Positions 11,500 through 23,427 are shown, numbered from the stretch's first letter. The stretch is 64,000 nt of DNA from Nyssa sinensis (GCA_008638375.1 CM018041.1:7431501-7495500); one strand, 5' to 3'. Notes: generated by a model not told the origin, from the sequence alone. Made by a program: numbers and translations.

Positions 11500-11755
11500 G
11501 ACTAAAAAGCTCAAGCAATTTTAGAAAAGCTCGAGCATTTTCTCATATATTTTTTTCCAAATGCTTCTGGTCCAGAAAGCTCAAGCACTAGCCAAAAAGT
11601 TCGAGCACTTTTTCGTCAAAAATTGGTTACATATTCTGCCCCGAAAAGCTCGAGCACTCCAAGAAAAGCTCGAGCTCTTTTTCTTCTCTCAAAACTCTTC
11701 AGGTGCTGTCCCAAAAAGCTTGAGCTTTTCTCAAAAAGCTTGAGCACTTTTAATT
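11500..11755 (+). repeat. 70-bp tandem repeat with paired near-palindromic cores
   Basis: Eight copies of an AAAAGCTCGAGCACTTTT-like core start (at the G of GCTC or its variant) at 11509, 11529, 11579, 11599, 11648, 11668, 11718 and 11738. The spacings are 20, 50, 20, 49, 20, 50 and 20 bp. This gives four units of about 70 bp, each carrying two cores. The spacers between pairs also resemble each other, with TTCTGGTCC, TTCTGCCCC or TGCTGTCCC before the next pair. The core is close to self-complementary around GCTCGAGC or AGCTTGAGCT. Confidence 0.85.
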
Positions 11756-11869
11756 CAATTTTTTTTAAAAAAAAAAAAAATTCAAACATTCAAATTAATT
11801 TTGAAATTAAAAAAAAAAATCACAAATTCAAAAACCTGACAAAAAAAAAAAAAAAACACTAAAACCTGT

Positions 11870-12835
11870 CATCTCTCTCTCACCACCGATCACTCCAACC
11901 AGCGCCGCCGCACCATCATTCCCCATCGCCCCCATCCACGCCGGCGACCCCAAACACCCGTCGCAACCACCGCTCACCTCATCTTTCTCTCTCTCATCAC
12001 CACAGTACCGTCACCAACACCACCACAACTGCACCCATCACCATAACCAGCGCCCCAGCCTCCACCATCGCACACCGCCCAGCCATCAGAACCACCGAAC
12101 CACAACCAAATCCACCGCATCTCTCTCTCTCTCTACCCCCATCAGATCCGCATCACCAGTAAATCCATCATCACGCCCATCATCTCTTCCAGCCGCCACA
12201 ACCACCGTCCATCCCCGAACCTCCATCCCGCGTCCCCACCGTCGACCATAATCCACCGCTGACCGCGCCTCAATCTCCACCACCATTGCGCACCGTCGCC
12301 GACTCCTCCCCAATCAGAACCGCCGCACATCACCACACTCATCATCTCCATCACCTCACCATTATTTCCAGCGGCACCGCACATCTCCATCCCCATCACC
12401 ATCCACAGCCCCTAACCTTCCGTCAGCCGCCGACTCCATCACCCACAGCCGCGCCGCACCACGCCTCTATCAACCCCATAGTCATCGCGCCTCCACTGCC
12501 AACTCCCAGCCGTACCTCCATCAACATAGCCATAACCTCCATAACCATCGCCAGCCGCGCCTCCAAACCCCTCCCCTCCGCAACGCCGTCGTGCCCAACT
12601 CCGACCCCACCCATCAACTCCACCCGACAGCAAACACCACCCACCACCACACCCTTCAGCCCCGAACCCCTAACCCTTTATCTCCCATCATCACCGCCCG
12701 TCGCCGCACCATCATCTCCAGCCGCCCGCCACCGCATCCACCCCTCTCCCCGTCGCTCCATCATCTCCGACCCCCCCAACTCATCCGACCCTCCAGACGC
12801 CCCACCCTTCCTCAAAACCACAAAAAACAAACCAC
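11870..12835 (+). repeat. C-rich, G-poor low-complexity island
   Basis: About 960 bp dominated by CACC, CCAT and CCGCC words, in sharp contrast to the AT-rich sequence on either side. It ends in an A-run at about 12835-12856. Long open frames on both strands (for example 12286-12873 on plus) give Pro/Ser/Thr/His-rich or Gly/Asp/Val-rich products typical of low-complexity DNA, so no gene is called. It could be an expanded simple repeat or a captured host fragment. Confidence 0.75.
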
Positions 12836-12899
12836 AAAAAAAAAAAAAAAAAAAAACAAACAAAAGAACTTGAATATTTTCATGGTTGCAAATCTGAGT

Positions 12900-15205
12900 T
12901 GACTGTATTAATTGAGATTGTGCTTAACAAGTTCTGAAACATTCAGTGGCCTGATAGTTTCCCCTCATGTTGATTCTTTCCCTCTAAATATTTTTTTTAT
13001 TTTTTTTTATTATTATTTTTAAACTTTTTTAAATTTTTTTAAATTTTTTAATTTATTATTTATTTATTTATTTAATATCCCTTTGTTCTTGTTTTGTTTT
13101 TAGTTTTTATTCTTTTTTTGTTTTTGTTATTTTTTTTTATTATTTTCTTTAATTTATTTAATTTTACTTAATTTAATTTAATTTTATCTTTATCTTCTCT
13201 ATTTATTTATTTTCTTTTTTTTTTTCTTTTTTTTTTTTTATTTTTATTTTTATTTTTTCATTTTATTATTTATTTTAGTCTATTTTATTTATTATTTAGA
13301 TTCTATGACCCCACTAACTTCTTATTGTTTAGTTTGTTATTGCAGGGATCTATGGGTCGCTCAAAAGGTTCTAAAAGCCGTGCCATTACAGTTGAATCTA
13401 CTTCGTGCAAACGGCTAATTCAAACTCGTCACCGTTACTGCATTGAGCAACCAAATGAGAAATGGGCCACAAAACCTTCTGATTCACCGAGCTCTTTGCC
13501 CCCTTAGTTCTCTCCACTCAGGTGCATTCCTTCCTTTTACTTATTTCATTCTATTTCATGTTTTTTTCATGTCATGTCCCCTTGAGGACAAGGTATCAAA
13601 TAAGTTGGGGGGAGTTGCTATTATTTTGCCTACTTGAGCTCAATATACTTCATGATTAAACTTTTATTGTTTTGAGCGTATGCATATATTTCTGAGCTTG
13701 CATAAGAATCATTGTGATAGTTGTGCACTGTTAGTGATTTGTCTTTCCCTAACTTTCATAATTGGAGACAAATTGGGTTGCTACTCTTGTGACTCTATGA
13801 TTTGATAGTTAGATTGTGAAACTCTAGTATCATGATGGCATTGACTGAGACTTATAACCCATATTATGTAGATTTGAGCTTGAACTTTATTTTGAGGGTT
13901 ATACAGTTTGCATATCTCCATTCTATCAGTTGTCATTGTCACATGTCTAAGGTCAGTCAGTTCAGATGTCGGATGACACTTCTTGCCTTTAGGGAATGAA
14001 ACTAGGCCATCTTTCTACTTTGAGCCTGTTCGTTTGTTTCTTGCATCTTCACATTATTTACCTGATTGGAACCAAATTGAGCCTTCATTATTATATCTTT
14101 CTTTTCATAGCCAGTAGCCTCGCTTTGGATGAAGAAGTTGGATGATTTTTCTTTGAGAAATTGGTGTTGTGAAAGTAGAGAAGTGAAGATGTACATTTTT
14201 CTTTTATTGTAATTTTATTCAGTTTCAAAAAAAAAAAAAAAAAGAGAAAAGAAAAATGAAAAAAAAAAGAGAAAAAAAAAGAACAATCAGAAAAAGAAAA
14301 AAAATATATATATTTCATTGCCTTTTCCTTTTCTTTTTGGTTTGCTCAAGTAGAAAAGTTGTGAGTAGTTTGAGAATGCTTTTATTAGAATTTTGGGAGT
14401 GGTGTTGCAATGTTCAAGAGAGGTGACGAGTTTGGAAAACTGCAGTTTATTCACTCTAACTTCTTCGCTTATCACATGGAGATTATTGTTCACTTACCCT
14501 TACATTATCCTTGACCTTGACCTACGTTACAACCAAAAACAAAGACCTAGCCAACCCCGAAGGTATAGTAGTTGATGATTGAGGATGTCACTGTAGTGAT
14601 TATGTGACATTGGGAGTTGATTTTCGTAGTGGTTAGAATTCTCTCTATATTATTCTTATTGTGCTTTCATTCATATTTGCATGTGGATTATTTGATTTGT
14701 ACTCAACAATTATTCCATCCACATGTATGAGAGGATACATATGCACCCCATCTCTGTGAGCTTCATTTGTGAGTGATATCTTTTGGTGAGATTTGGAGTC
14801 AAAGTAATGCCTGTTTGAAAAGAAGTTTCATTGCCTAGACATCTTGTTATGGTTGTTGCTTTTATGCACACTGATTCTATCCATTTATGAGCACTTAGGA
14901 AATGCACAGGTTGTTTTTAGTGACATAATTGCTACTTTGATTCGATTATAACTCAGTTATACATTCATTAAGATTCATTTTTATTGATTGTGGAGTATAT
15001 TGTGTTCAAGTTGGGGGGTGTCGAATTTTGTGGGTAGATTCACTGCAAACCCTCACGAGACTATAACTCGTCCACTAGGGTAACCTAGGGGTTTAAAGCC
15101 TTATTGTATATGGTAAATGCAATCGTGTATCCCACGAAAGAGGATTTAGTTAGTTGTATTTTGTCTTTTGTTTCCTTGGCTTTGCTCGAGGACTAGCAAA
15201 GTGTA
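12900..15205 (+). other. Element 3' non-coding region with short relic frame
   Basis: A T-rich stretch to about 13310 is followed by TTTGTTATTGCAG, which looks like a splice acceptor. A short frame at 13352-13507 begins MGRSKGSKSR and is Lys/Arg/Ser-rich. By position it could be what remains of the extra ORF that some Athila elements carry here, but no motif proves it. A first AAGTTGGGGGG motif follows at about 13602 and a second at about 15007. An A-rich stretch lies near 14226-14305. Confidence 0.5.
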
Positions 15206-15217
15206 AGTTGGGGGGTG
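15205..15217 (+). promoter_or_regulatory. Polypurine tract
   Basis: AAGTTGGGGGGTG directly abuts the TGATAACTGG start of the right LTR. This is the position and composition of the plus-strand primer. It is preceded by CTCGAGGACTAGCAAAG, a variant of the CTTGAGGACAAG motif that also precedes the upstream copy at 13602. Confidence 0.85.
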
Positions 15218-16428
15218 TGATAACTGGTTAAAAAGTGCATATTTATTTATTTAATCCTAGATATTCTTGCACTTTTATTATTTTAATTTCTCCAATCTAT
15301 ATGCATTTGCTAGTTAATTCTTATTTTATCTTTTTACAAAGAAAGCTCGTCAAAGTTGATGATTTAATAGTGGATTTGGAGCAAAAGAAAAATATTGGGC
15401 TTTGAAGTGCTAAAAGAAGTGGAAAACAAGGGATTTTGGGTTAGAAGAGAGGCTTGATCCATATATAGGTGGACTAGGGCCCATTTTAGCATTATAGGCT
15501 CTATTTTGGAACACTTTAGACTCCCTTTTTGGGCCCCTAATGTCTAATTACGGAATTTTATGTTATTTTTCTAAATTTTTATTTTGTAAGGGTATTTTTG
15601 AAAAAAAGGGGATAAGATTGTAACCTAGGGTTTTGGAAAAGAAAGGAGGCCGTCTTGGAGATCGAGGGACGAAGAGAAGAAGGAAAGAGACAACTCTGAA
15701 GAAGAAGATGAAGAATTCCATGGCTATGGTCTCCTCTTCCACGATCATGGGCTAAGTCCTCTTATTCCTAGGGTTTAGATGAAACCCTAGTCAAGTAATA
15801 TTGTTTCTTTGTATTTTATTTTTGGGTTAATTAGTCTTGGATGTTGATTGTATAACATTGGGATTTTATTAAAGCATTGATCGTATTATTCAATTGCACA
15901 TAATCAATTTCTGTGATTTTGTTTATGTGGTTATACAATAGTAATATGTGTACATACATCAAAACCGTAGGACGAGTCATAACTCAGGGAAAACAAATTG
16001 TGACTATGACCTTAGAATTAGCGTAGACAATTTGTATTGACCAAAGATGATTCGTGCTTAGGGTTTTGGTGCGTGATATTCTTGATGATTGTATTGAGGC
16101 TTGTAGCCAAAATACGTCTTTTACATCCAAATTGAATGACCCAAGAATTAATACAATTGAAGCTAATTACAAGATTAGTGGTGGATTCAACACCCTAGGA
16201 ATTCTCTTTTAATTTGATTCCTCATTAATTCAGTTAAATATTTGCTTTAAGTATAGTTTTCATTTAATTTTAGGAAAAATCAACAACAATCACTCTTTGT
16301 GAATTTCAATTAAAATTAATCTCAACTTTAGTTTTTAAACAATTAACAGTCTCTGTGGGTTCGACCCTTACTTCTCTACTATACTAGTAGTTTAGTTTGG
16401 TAATTTGATTGATTTCCACGACAGATCA
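15218..16428 (+). repeat. 3' LTR of the gypsy element
   Basis: 1,211 bp and about 99.5% identical to the left LTR by eye (six differences). It ends ACAGATCA, followed by the GCAAG target duplication. Confidence 0.95.
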
Positions 16429-16433
16429 GCAAG
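16429..16433. repeat. Target site duplication GCAAG (right)
   Basis: Matches 6576-6580 exactly. Confidence 0.9.
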
Positions 16434-17215
16434 GAATCTGTTTTTCCTAGAAAAGTTCTTGTGTATCTTTAGGAGATGATCAATCTTAACCAGCAAGCAA
16501 CCACAAGGCCAGAATTTATCATGAATTGTGATGTGACTGAGTGAGAGATTGGTTAGACACCAAAGGCAGCTAATTCACTTCTCCTACTTCCTAATTACTC
16601 TATGCAGCATAGTAACCAAACAGCACCAAGAGGCCAATTAACAAAAATAAAAAATAGCCCCGAAAAAACTTGAATAAAAAGCAGAAAATGTTGAATTTGA
16701 TACACAGACTCAAAGTCAGTATAAACTTTTAACGTCATATTTGGTATAGTGAAATTGATATTTTAGAAATGTTCAATCTAATTTTTTCATTCCTTATTTT
16801 TATTTGATATGATGGGGAATGCTTATTTTATGGAATAAACATTTTATTAAAAATCATTTTAAACATTCATTTGGCCTAGGTAGATAAACCTATTCCATTC
16901 CATTTCATTTCTTATTTTATTACATGAAATAAACATTTCATTCCTGCGTACCAAACATAGCTTAAGTTTTTGCTCTTCAAATTAACAACACTACCGGTCA
17001 AACTTGATGCAGCGAATGGTGACTTTTGAGAGAGGGCACCCCAGTCCGATTTTCTTATGCCATGTAATTGACATCAGTAGTTATTAATAAGTAGCAACAA
17101 ATTGAGTTCATAAACACTTTTCAAAAATATTTTCATAAAACAATTTGACTTTAATTTAACCTCCTTGCATTCCCATTATTCTATAAACTCTTCTCCATTT
17201 TTCTACATCTAGACT

Positions 17216-17257
<42 letters not shown>

Positions 17258-18043
17258 CCACACACGCATACATTTATCCATATACAGTAATACTTTTGGG
17301 AACAAGTAATTGTAGAGAATGATTCTCAAATTTAATCACTCGGTTTATAGATAGAATCATCAATGGAGAGCCGTCGGAGACATTTCTGTAGGAATCTTTC
17401 CTCTTGAAAAATTCTGGTTGTGATGTATAATTTCTTTAGATGAGACTAGACCACAGTCTAAGATGGCCGCCACAAATTCTGGTCCTCAAATGAGGGAGGA
17501 CATAGAGTTTAAATTTCACTTTCAACAATTGCGTAAAGAACAATTACCTGAAACAATTACCTGGACATTATAATATCAGAAGAACAATTACCTGAAACAA
17601 AGACATTATAATATCGGAATCGGCAACGGAACACAATATCTATTGATTTTTGATATTTTGTAGAGGACATAATTAGAATACAATAGGGTAAATATAGCTG
17701 TATTCTTTTTGCCCAAAGATTAATAATGAGATTTAATATCATTAAAATATATATATATATATAAAATTCCATATAATTATAAAATGTTATTATATTAAAC
17801 ATGTATTGAACTGAATACACCAATTTGTATTGATTTCTTGATTTGGCATTGGTATTTTTTTTTTATTCTCTCTTAAAAAGAAAATTAGATTTTTTTTTTT
17901 TCAAATTACTAAATTTAGTGTTTTAAAACGTAAGTATTCCTTATTTTGAAACATACTTATCATAGTGAAAATTGCTATGGAATTAACAATTTTTTTTGGT
18001 AACTATGGTAGAGAAAAATTCGAATTTATATGAATTTTTCTAA
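16434..18043. other. Intergenic, no gene seen
   Basis: AT-rich sequence with a (TA)n tract at 17220-17254. ACAATTACCTG is repeated near 17540-17595. No protein similarity was recognised on either strand. Confidence 0.6.
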
Positions 18044-18051
18044 AATTTAAT

Positions 18052-18601
18052 TAGGAGTGTCAATTTTTAATACGACACAATAACACGACTCGAACACGAC
18101 ACGAAATTAACGAGTTTGGGTTTAGCATAAATGAGTTTGGGTCATAAACGGATTAACACGTATAACACGATTAATAAACAGGTCGGGTTTGAGTTTTACT
18201 AGTGTCAACTCGTTTAATACGACTTAACACGTTTAATTATAAAATATATTATGAGTTAAGGTAATTCATCTCACATCAAATATTTATCAAGGCTTTGAGA
18301 TTTTTTATTTATAAAAAAAGTTTCTACTTTGATTTGGCTCATATTCAAAGTTACTAAACTTGAAAATTATCTATACATATTAAAAGATAGGTAAATTTTT
18401 TTATTTAACAAATAAAAAAAATTAAAATAAACGGGTTAAGTGTGCTAACACATATAACCTGTTTAATAAATGGGTTAAGTTTGAGTTTTGAAACTTAACA
18501 CGATTAGTTAATAGTGTCGGATTTGGGTTCACACATATTTTCGAATATGTATACCTTTACACGACCCGAACATAACACGATAATACGAATTGACACTCCT
18601 A
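18052..18601. mobile_element. hAT-like MITE with terminal inverted repeats
   Basis: The left end is TAGGAGTGTCAATT and the right end is its exact reverse complement. The similarity continues imperfectly inward through CACGACTCGAACACGACACG-type sequence. The flanks are AATTTAAT (18044-18051) and AATATAAT (18602-18609), an 8-bp duplication with one mismatch, as expected for hAT. The 550-bp body has no transposase frame, so it is non-autonomous. The interior repeats AACGGGTTAAG and TAACACG(A/T)TTA motifs on both arms. Confidence 0.85.
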
Positions 18602-18609
18602 AATATAAT

Positions 18610-18669
18610 AGTCATGATTTTTTTACCACTACTTTTATTAAAAAAAAATTAACAAAATAGGACTCTCGC

Positions 18670-18707
<38 letters not shown>

Positions 18708-19234
18708 AATTCTTAAATTTTAATTGTTACAAATGGGACCTCAGGACAAAAGTTTCTGGGACCTGCCACTGCTGGGAAGAATGATTCAAGAGTCTATGAA
18801 ACACCATTCAACTGAAAAAACAGAGAAAGAAGAATCAGACAGTAACCTCGTGGACTCTTAACTGATACGAGCAACGACTCTCGTTGTTTGACCCATACCT
18901 ACTGTCTACTGAAAAACGATTCCACCCAATAAGCTTTTGCGTGACACAGGGGACTCCACTTCTGAGACCAAACTTACACATTCTGCCCACCAATGCCATA
19001 GTGGTCTGTGACCATGTTTTCCAAACAACCATTGACTTGAAAATACTTTTTTGTCTTTGTTTTGGTAATTGACTTGAAAATACTATACTATAATTCACTT
19101 AGGAGAAATTATTTTATGAGTCTATGTGATTTTAGTATTTTATGAGATTTATTGTATTGTTAAAACCAAAAAGATCACACATGACTTGGAGAATAATTTC
19201 ATAGTGGAAAACTCAAATCAAATATTATTTCAAG
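18610..19234. other. Intergenic, no gene seen
   Basis: Contains (AT)n at 18675-18705 and a somewhat less AT-rich stretch at 18740-19030. That stretch has a short open frame on each strand, neither recognisable as a protein. Confidence 0.5.
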
Positions 19235-19545
19235 TAAAATTACACTGACCTTTCTTTAAAGACCTCTCTTGAAATTTTTGAAATAATATTAATCTTTTTT
19301 TTTATTTTTATTGATAAATTATAAACATTTTTCCTCCAACCCAAATTTGTTTGAAAATGAAAATGATAAAAATAAAATAATGAGAGAAACAATTTTGTTA
19401 TTTTGAAAAAAAAATTAATTAAAAGAGTGATATTTGTACTTTATCGATAAAAGTAAAAAAAATTAGTGTCATTTTAAAAATATTAAAAAAAATTTAATAA
19501 TTATCAAAAAAACATCATAAAAGTGAGAATAATTTAGCCTATTAT
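19235..19545. mobile_element. Fold-back (long inverted repeat) element, copy 1
   Basis: The left arm (AAATTACACTGACC, then TTGATAAATTATAAAC) is the imperfect reverse complement of the right arm (GTACTTTATCGATAAAAG, then GAGAATAATTTA). There is little unpaired centre. It belongs to the same family as the copies near 24.0, 24.7, 54.8, 57.3 and 58.7 kb. Confidence 0.7.
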
Positions 19546-20217
19546 TTAACATGCCCTCAAATTTTCTAAATGCGTGGGGCTTTCAGAAGCTACAAATCAA
19601 AGTTTGAAAAGGCTTCCTGCTTGAAAGACCCAGTTGCCAAGGCTGACTAATGTGGTCCAAGGAGAAAAACTAAAGCATATGCTTTTCAGGAATAAAAAAT
19701 AATAAAAAAACATAGTCAAACTGATTAGGTCAATTGGGAGCATTAAAGCAACTTAACTATATGTGATACTCAATCCGGTGGCATGGTGACAGGGAGGAAT
19801 TCAATTGTAATATGAATTAAATTTTGACAGTAAAGTATATTTTAAATTAAAGTACTATTATAATATTATTTCTATCATATATTTAAAATTAATTTTCATG
19901 ACCAATATGCTATCTTACCGCTGAATTTTTTTTTCCATGAAAAACGTTCTCTTTCTTTCTTTTTTTTTTTCTCCGATAAATAAAAATGCATTAAGAAGAA
20001 GTACATTTGTTTATTGTGAACTCTCAGTTTGTGATCGTGTCGAAAAAAAAGTCTAAGTGTTAGCACGAGTAATTTTTGGATGGACCAAATTCTCAAACTT
20101 AAAGTTTGTGAATTAAATCAATCACAGTTTGTCAATTGGATAAGAAAAACATTTTTTTGTCTCTTTAAAGTCGGACAACCTCTTCATATAACGTATCGTA
20201 ATTAGTCTAGTCCATGG

Positions 20218-20449
20218 ACAGTGATGTATCTAAACTATAAACTTAGGGAGGGAGGGGGGGGGGGATTTAAAAATTATTGTTTAAGGATTTTTTTTTTTTT
20301 TTTGTAAAAATATAAAATCTTAGGGAGGGCGACTCTTAATTTTTTTAAAAAAAATATCTATTGAAATTAGGAATAAAAAATTAGATTTTTCAGATTTTGG
20401 AGGGCCATTGCCTCCCTAGAATAGCTGTGGCTCTACCACCGTCCATGGA
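20218..20449. mobile_element. Small element with CAGTG-type ends
   Basis: Starts ACAGTGATGTATCTAAAC and carries G-runs near 20250. It ends near GCTGTGGCTCTACCACCGTC, roughly inverted to the left end. It resembles the remnants at 4270-5030. No coding capacity. Confidence 0.4.
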
Positions 20450-20865
20450 TCAAATTCATACAAGAATTTTTCAGCACGTTCGCCTCAACGCAGCTTATGA
20501 TTAATGCTATAATTCCAGCTTTTGAATGAGGAATCTACAGTCCATGAAAGAGCTCTCATAGTGTGATTTTTGGTGTTTCCTTCTTTAATCAGCTCCCACA
20601 TCAGTGCCCAATCCGTCTCAACAATGACTCAGGTATTCCCTTCTCTTTGGCAAAGATCAGGCCTTGGCAATGCTCCGGATTCCAGCTGCAACCTATCTTT
20701 CCAATGTAGCCATTGGTTCCAATTTGCCCAAACACTCATATATGATGTAAGTCCTATTGAAGAATGGCTATTGCTAACCACCATGTAGCATTCATAATCC
20801 ACATTCCTCAAAAGGCAATGACCCTTCTTCCTCCCCTTCCTTACAATGAGGAGGCCAAGAATCAA
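20450..20865 (-). pseudogene. RNase H-like (LINE/RVT_3 type) remnant
   Basis: On the minus strand near 20465-20630 one frame reads ETDWALMWELIKEGNTKNH, then MRALSWTVDSSFKSWNYS and INHKLR followed by a stop. This fits the ETD...L...I...W...I.HV.RE pattern of plant RNase H-like domains from non-LTR retroelements. The sequence upstream to 20865 is broken. Assignment rests on pattern only. Confidence 0.35.
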
Positions 20866-21353
20866 ACATCAAAGCATGCAACACACTTGAAAAACTTTGC
20901 TGAAAGTACGTTTTCAATATCATTAAAACTAAAATTCGTTTACAGGGCTAAATCTAAGACGGTTAGGCCAACCACAAAACCCATTCAATTTGGAATTGGG
21001 TAAAATATACGGGGAAGATAACGTCTCCTCCCACCTCTCTCCTACAACTGGGGTAAAATCTCCATAAGCTAAAAATTTTGTCAGAGACATTTATGATACA
21101 ACTGATTGAGGCTTCTTTCAGATCAATAATGCTAAGCTTACTTAAAAATTTTACCAAAAATATTTACCTTCATGAGTTGTCATATGATGATATGATATTC
21201 AGCCAATACAATACTGACACCTCGTGAAGGTAAACATTTTTGGTAAAATATAAAGGTAAGATTAGCATTTCTCCTTTCAGATACAGCTATTTCCTAGATA
21301 ATCAGAACTGCTGCTAAAACCACGGCTACAGTTGTCTTCCTTCCTAGCATGTA
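20866..21353 (-). other. 3' flank of the PP2C gene
   Basis: Lies downstream of the PP2C stop at 21354 on the minus strand and should hold its 3' UTR. An imperfect inverted repeat around ATTTTACCAAAAATATTTACC (21145-21165) and AAACATTTTTGGTAAAATAT (about 21231-21250) could form a stem. No separate gene. Confidence 0.45.
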
Positions 21354-23403
21354 TCACTGAGCAAAGCGACCTAATTGAATCACTATCACACTTATATCAT
21401 CACTGGAACCTCTTGTTACTGACAGGTCGGCAAGCTTTTTACATGCGGAAAATTGTTGCGGGTTATCAACGCCTACATATAAAGGGCGAACTATATCTAC
21501 TGCCTCCTGATTACTAACCTGAAAAAAGATTAAGAGGACAAAACTAATTAATCCAATTGTCTTCAGAAGTTTTCATCTTACATATAAAATAGTAGTGAAG
21601 AGAAAATAGATCAGAGTAATGAGATAATTTACCTTGTCCCAAAGTCCATCAGAAGCAAGGATTAAGAACTCGCATTCAGGTCTAATACTTAATATTCTTG
21701 TCTCTGGTTCAGCTATAACATATTGTTTAAGATGTTGATCTCCAATTCCTCTTGATACAGCAAGAGATCCTTCTATTCTCCAAACACCACGACAACAATC
21801 CACATAGCCACCCTACAAAAAAATACATTTCAGAAACCCATCAGCTGCAATGTGGTTGATCTTGCATACATTTCAAATACATTATTTCCTCCTGATCTTG
21901 CATATTTGTCCATCCAATTTTGCACAAGAAATTTAGCTGCTTACCAGGTTTTGAATCCTGTCTCTTTCATCTTTCCTGAAAGGCCGGTGATCAACTGTGA
22001 GGGCCTCTGCAACTCCTCCTCGGCTCATAACAGCTCGACAGTCACCGGCATTTGAGACCACAAGGTCACCATCGCGCAACAGTGCTGTCACACAGCAAGT
22101 ACCCCCACTAACATCCTCCTTCAAGAATTCCGTATCAGTGGCCAAGTAAGCATCTTTAATTGCTTCTTCAAGTTCTTCTTTATTTCTCCTTGTCACTTCT
22201 TTCATAATATTCACATCCATGTTCTTTGCTGCAAATTCAGAAGCTTTTGCCCCACCATGCCCATCATAAACACCAAAGAAAGCCTGAAGTAATAGAAGTA
22301 ATGAATATCAGATTATAATAGTGCCAAGTATCATACTTTCCAAAATTCTCTCGATACAGAAAACTACATGTTGTATAATATAATTTCCTTATTTCCTTAT
22401 TTCCTTATTTCCTTATTTCCTTTCTTTTGTCTTGCAATTTCTCTGTTCATTTTAAAAGCCACTAATGCACTATCAGAACAAGCTAACTCTGGCCATATTC
22501 AATTTGAGAACCATTTCTCCAGTACTATTTTTCACACCCTCCCATTATTTTCTGTTAACAAATTAAGGTCGAACGTGATGAGTACACAAGAAGTAACACC
22601 TCATCCAGCCCATTAACCCTGGAAAAAGGCAGGATTTATCACGTATCATCTGTCAATTCAATTCATTAACACCTTTCTCATCCAATCATTTCAATTACAA
22701 TTCAAACGATTCATTTATCACAATTCTCCTACTTTTAGCAATTTAAGTTTCCCCCTTTCATTGAAATCCAAAAAAATTAGAAATTGAAAGAAAAAAAAGG
22801 TTTCACCGTTTCTCCTTAATTCCTGTCATTTTCAACACGACTCCATATACCAATGATTAAACAGAATTGGATTAAAAAATTAAATAAAAATCAAATAAAT
22901 AAATAAATCAATAAGAAACATACCTGTTTACAATCTCCTTGCATATTAACAACGGCAGAATACCGATCTTCCATCGACCCCCTTTTGCCTTTCTTACAAT
23001 ACACCGAATACCCATCGCCCTCAAACTCCACCTCATTCAATCTATCAACAGCCATCGGTGTCTCAACCGCCGGAAAACTCAACGAAGCCATCGGAACGTC
23101 AATCCTCGCCGGTCTCTTCCTTTTCAAAAGCGTCGACGGCGATGAAGAGGACGAAGAAGAAGAACAAAGCGGCACTTCCTTCTTAAAATCCCTATTGTAC
23201 CCGCTCAGCTGCTTGTGTAACCGAAGGGCAAACGGAGATGACGAAGGAGAAGGAGAAGAAGAAGAAGAGGGAGTTGATGGTGACGAAGATCCATGGAGGC
23301 CTAGGCTTGCAGGAGGAGAAACTGAGGGTTTGCAGAAGATCGAAGAAACCCTAGGCGATGGTGAAAATACAGGAGAATTCGCTACTGCCACGGCGAATTG
23401 CAT
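21354..23403 (-). CDS. AP2C: Protein phosphatase 2C, clade B (AP2C/MP2C-like)
   Basis: A Mg/Mn-dependent Ser/Thr phosphatase. In this clade the enzymes dephosphorylate and switch off stress MAP kinases. Four exons, all in phase 0: 23403-22924, 22283-21945, 21812-21633 and 21518-21354, with GT-AG introns, giving 387 residues. The start at 23403 (MQFAVAVANSPVF) fits the family better than the in-frame ATG at 23427. A Ser-rich N-terminus is followed by KRKRPARIDVP, which fits the MAPK-docking motif of AP2Cs. PP2C motifs in order are MEDRY, FFGVYDGHGG, SGGTCCV, SNAGDCRAV, DHRP, SLAVSRGIGD, LASDGLWD and RGSSDDISV, so all metal ligands are present. The length is close to Arabidopsis AP2C1. No lesion was seen. 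Confidence 0.93.
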
Positions 23404-23427
23404 TTTCGTTCTTGCTTTTGCTCTCAA

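Larger units (their letters stand above)
6581..16428 (+). mobile_element. Non-autonomous Ty3/gypsy LTR retrotransposon (Athila/Tat-like)
   Basis: A complete 9.85-kb insertion. It has two 1,211-bp LTRs starting TGATAACTGG and ending ACAGATCA, a GCAAG target duplication, a tRNA-Asp primer-binding site and a G-rich polypurine tract before the right LTR. Gag and aspartic protease are present. The coding region then passes from the first residues of reverse transcriptase directly to the C-terminal end of integrase, so most of RT/RNase H and the integrase catalytic core are absent. About 3.9 kb of non-coding sequence follows. The LTRs differ at only about six positions, so the insertion is young. 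The Athila/Tat placement rests on the PBS, on the LLDLGASVNLLP protease motif and on the AAGTTGGGGGGTGTGATAA-type 3' end. It must depend on partner elements for reverse transcriptase and integrase. Confidence 0.92.

Noticed and set aside
12286..12873. 195-codon plus-strand frame and several overlapping minus-strand frames
   Set aside because: They lie in the C-rich low-complexity island of the retroelement. The products are Pro/Ser/Thr/His-rich or Gly-rich without a domain, and frames are open on both strands because of composition.
18835..19098. 87-codon minus-strand frame with overlapping plus-strand frame
   Set aside because: No recognisable motif. Both strands are open over the same stretch.
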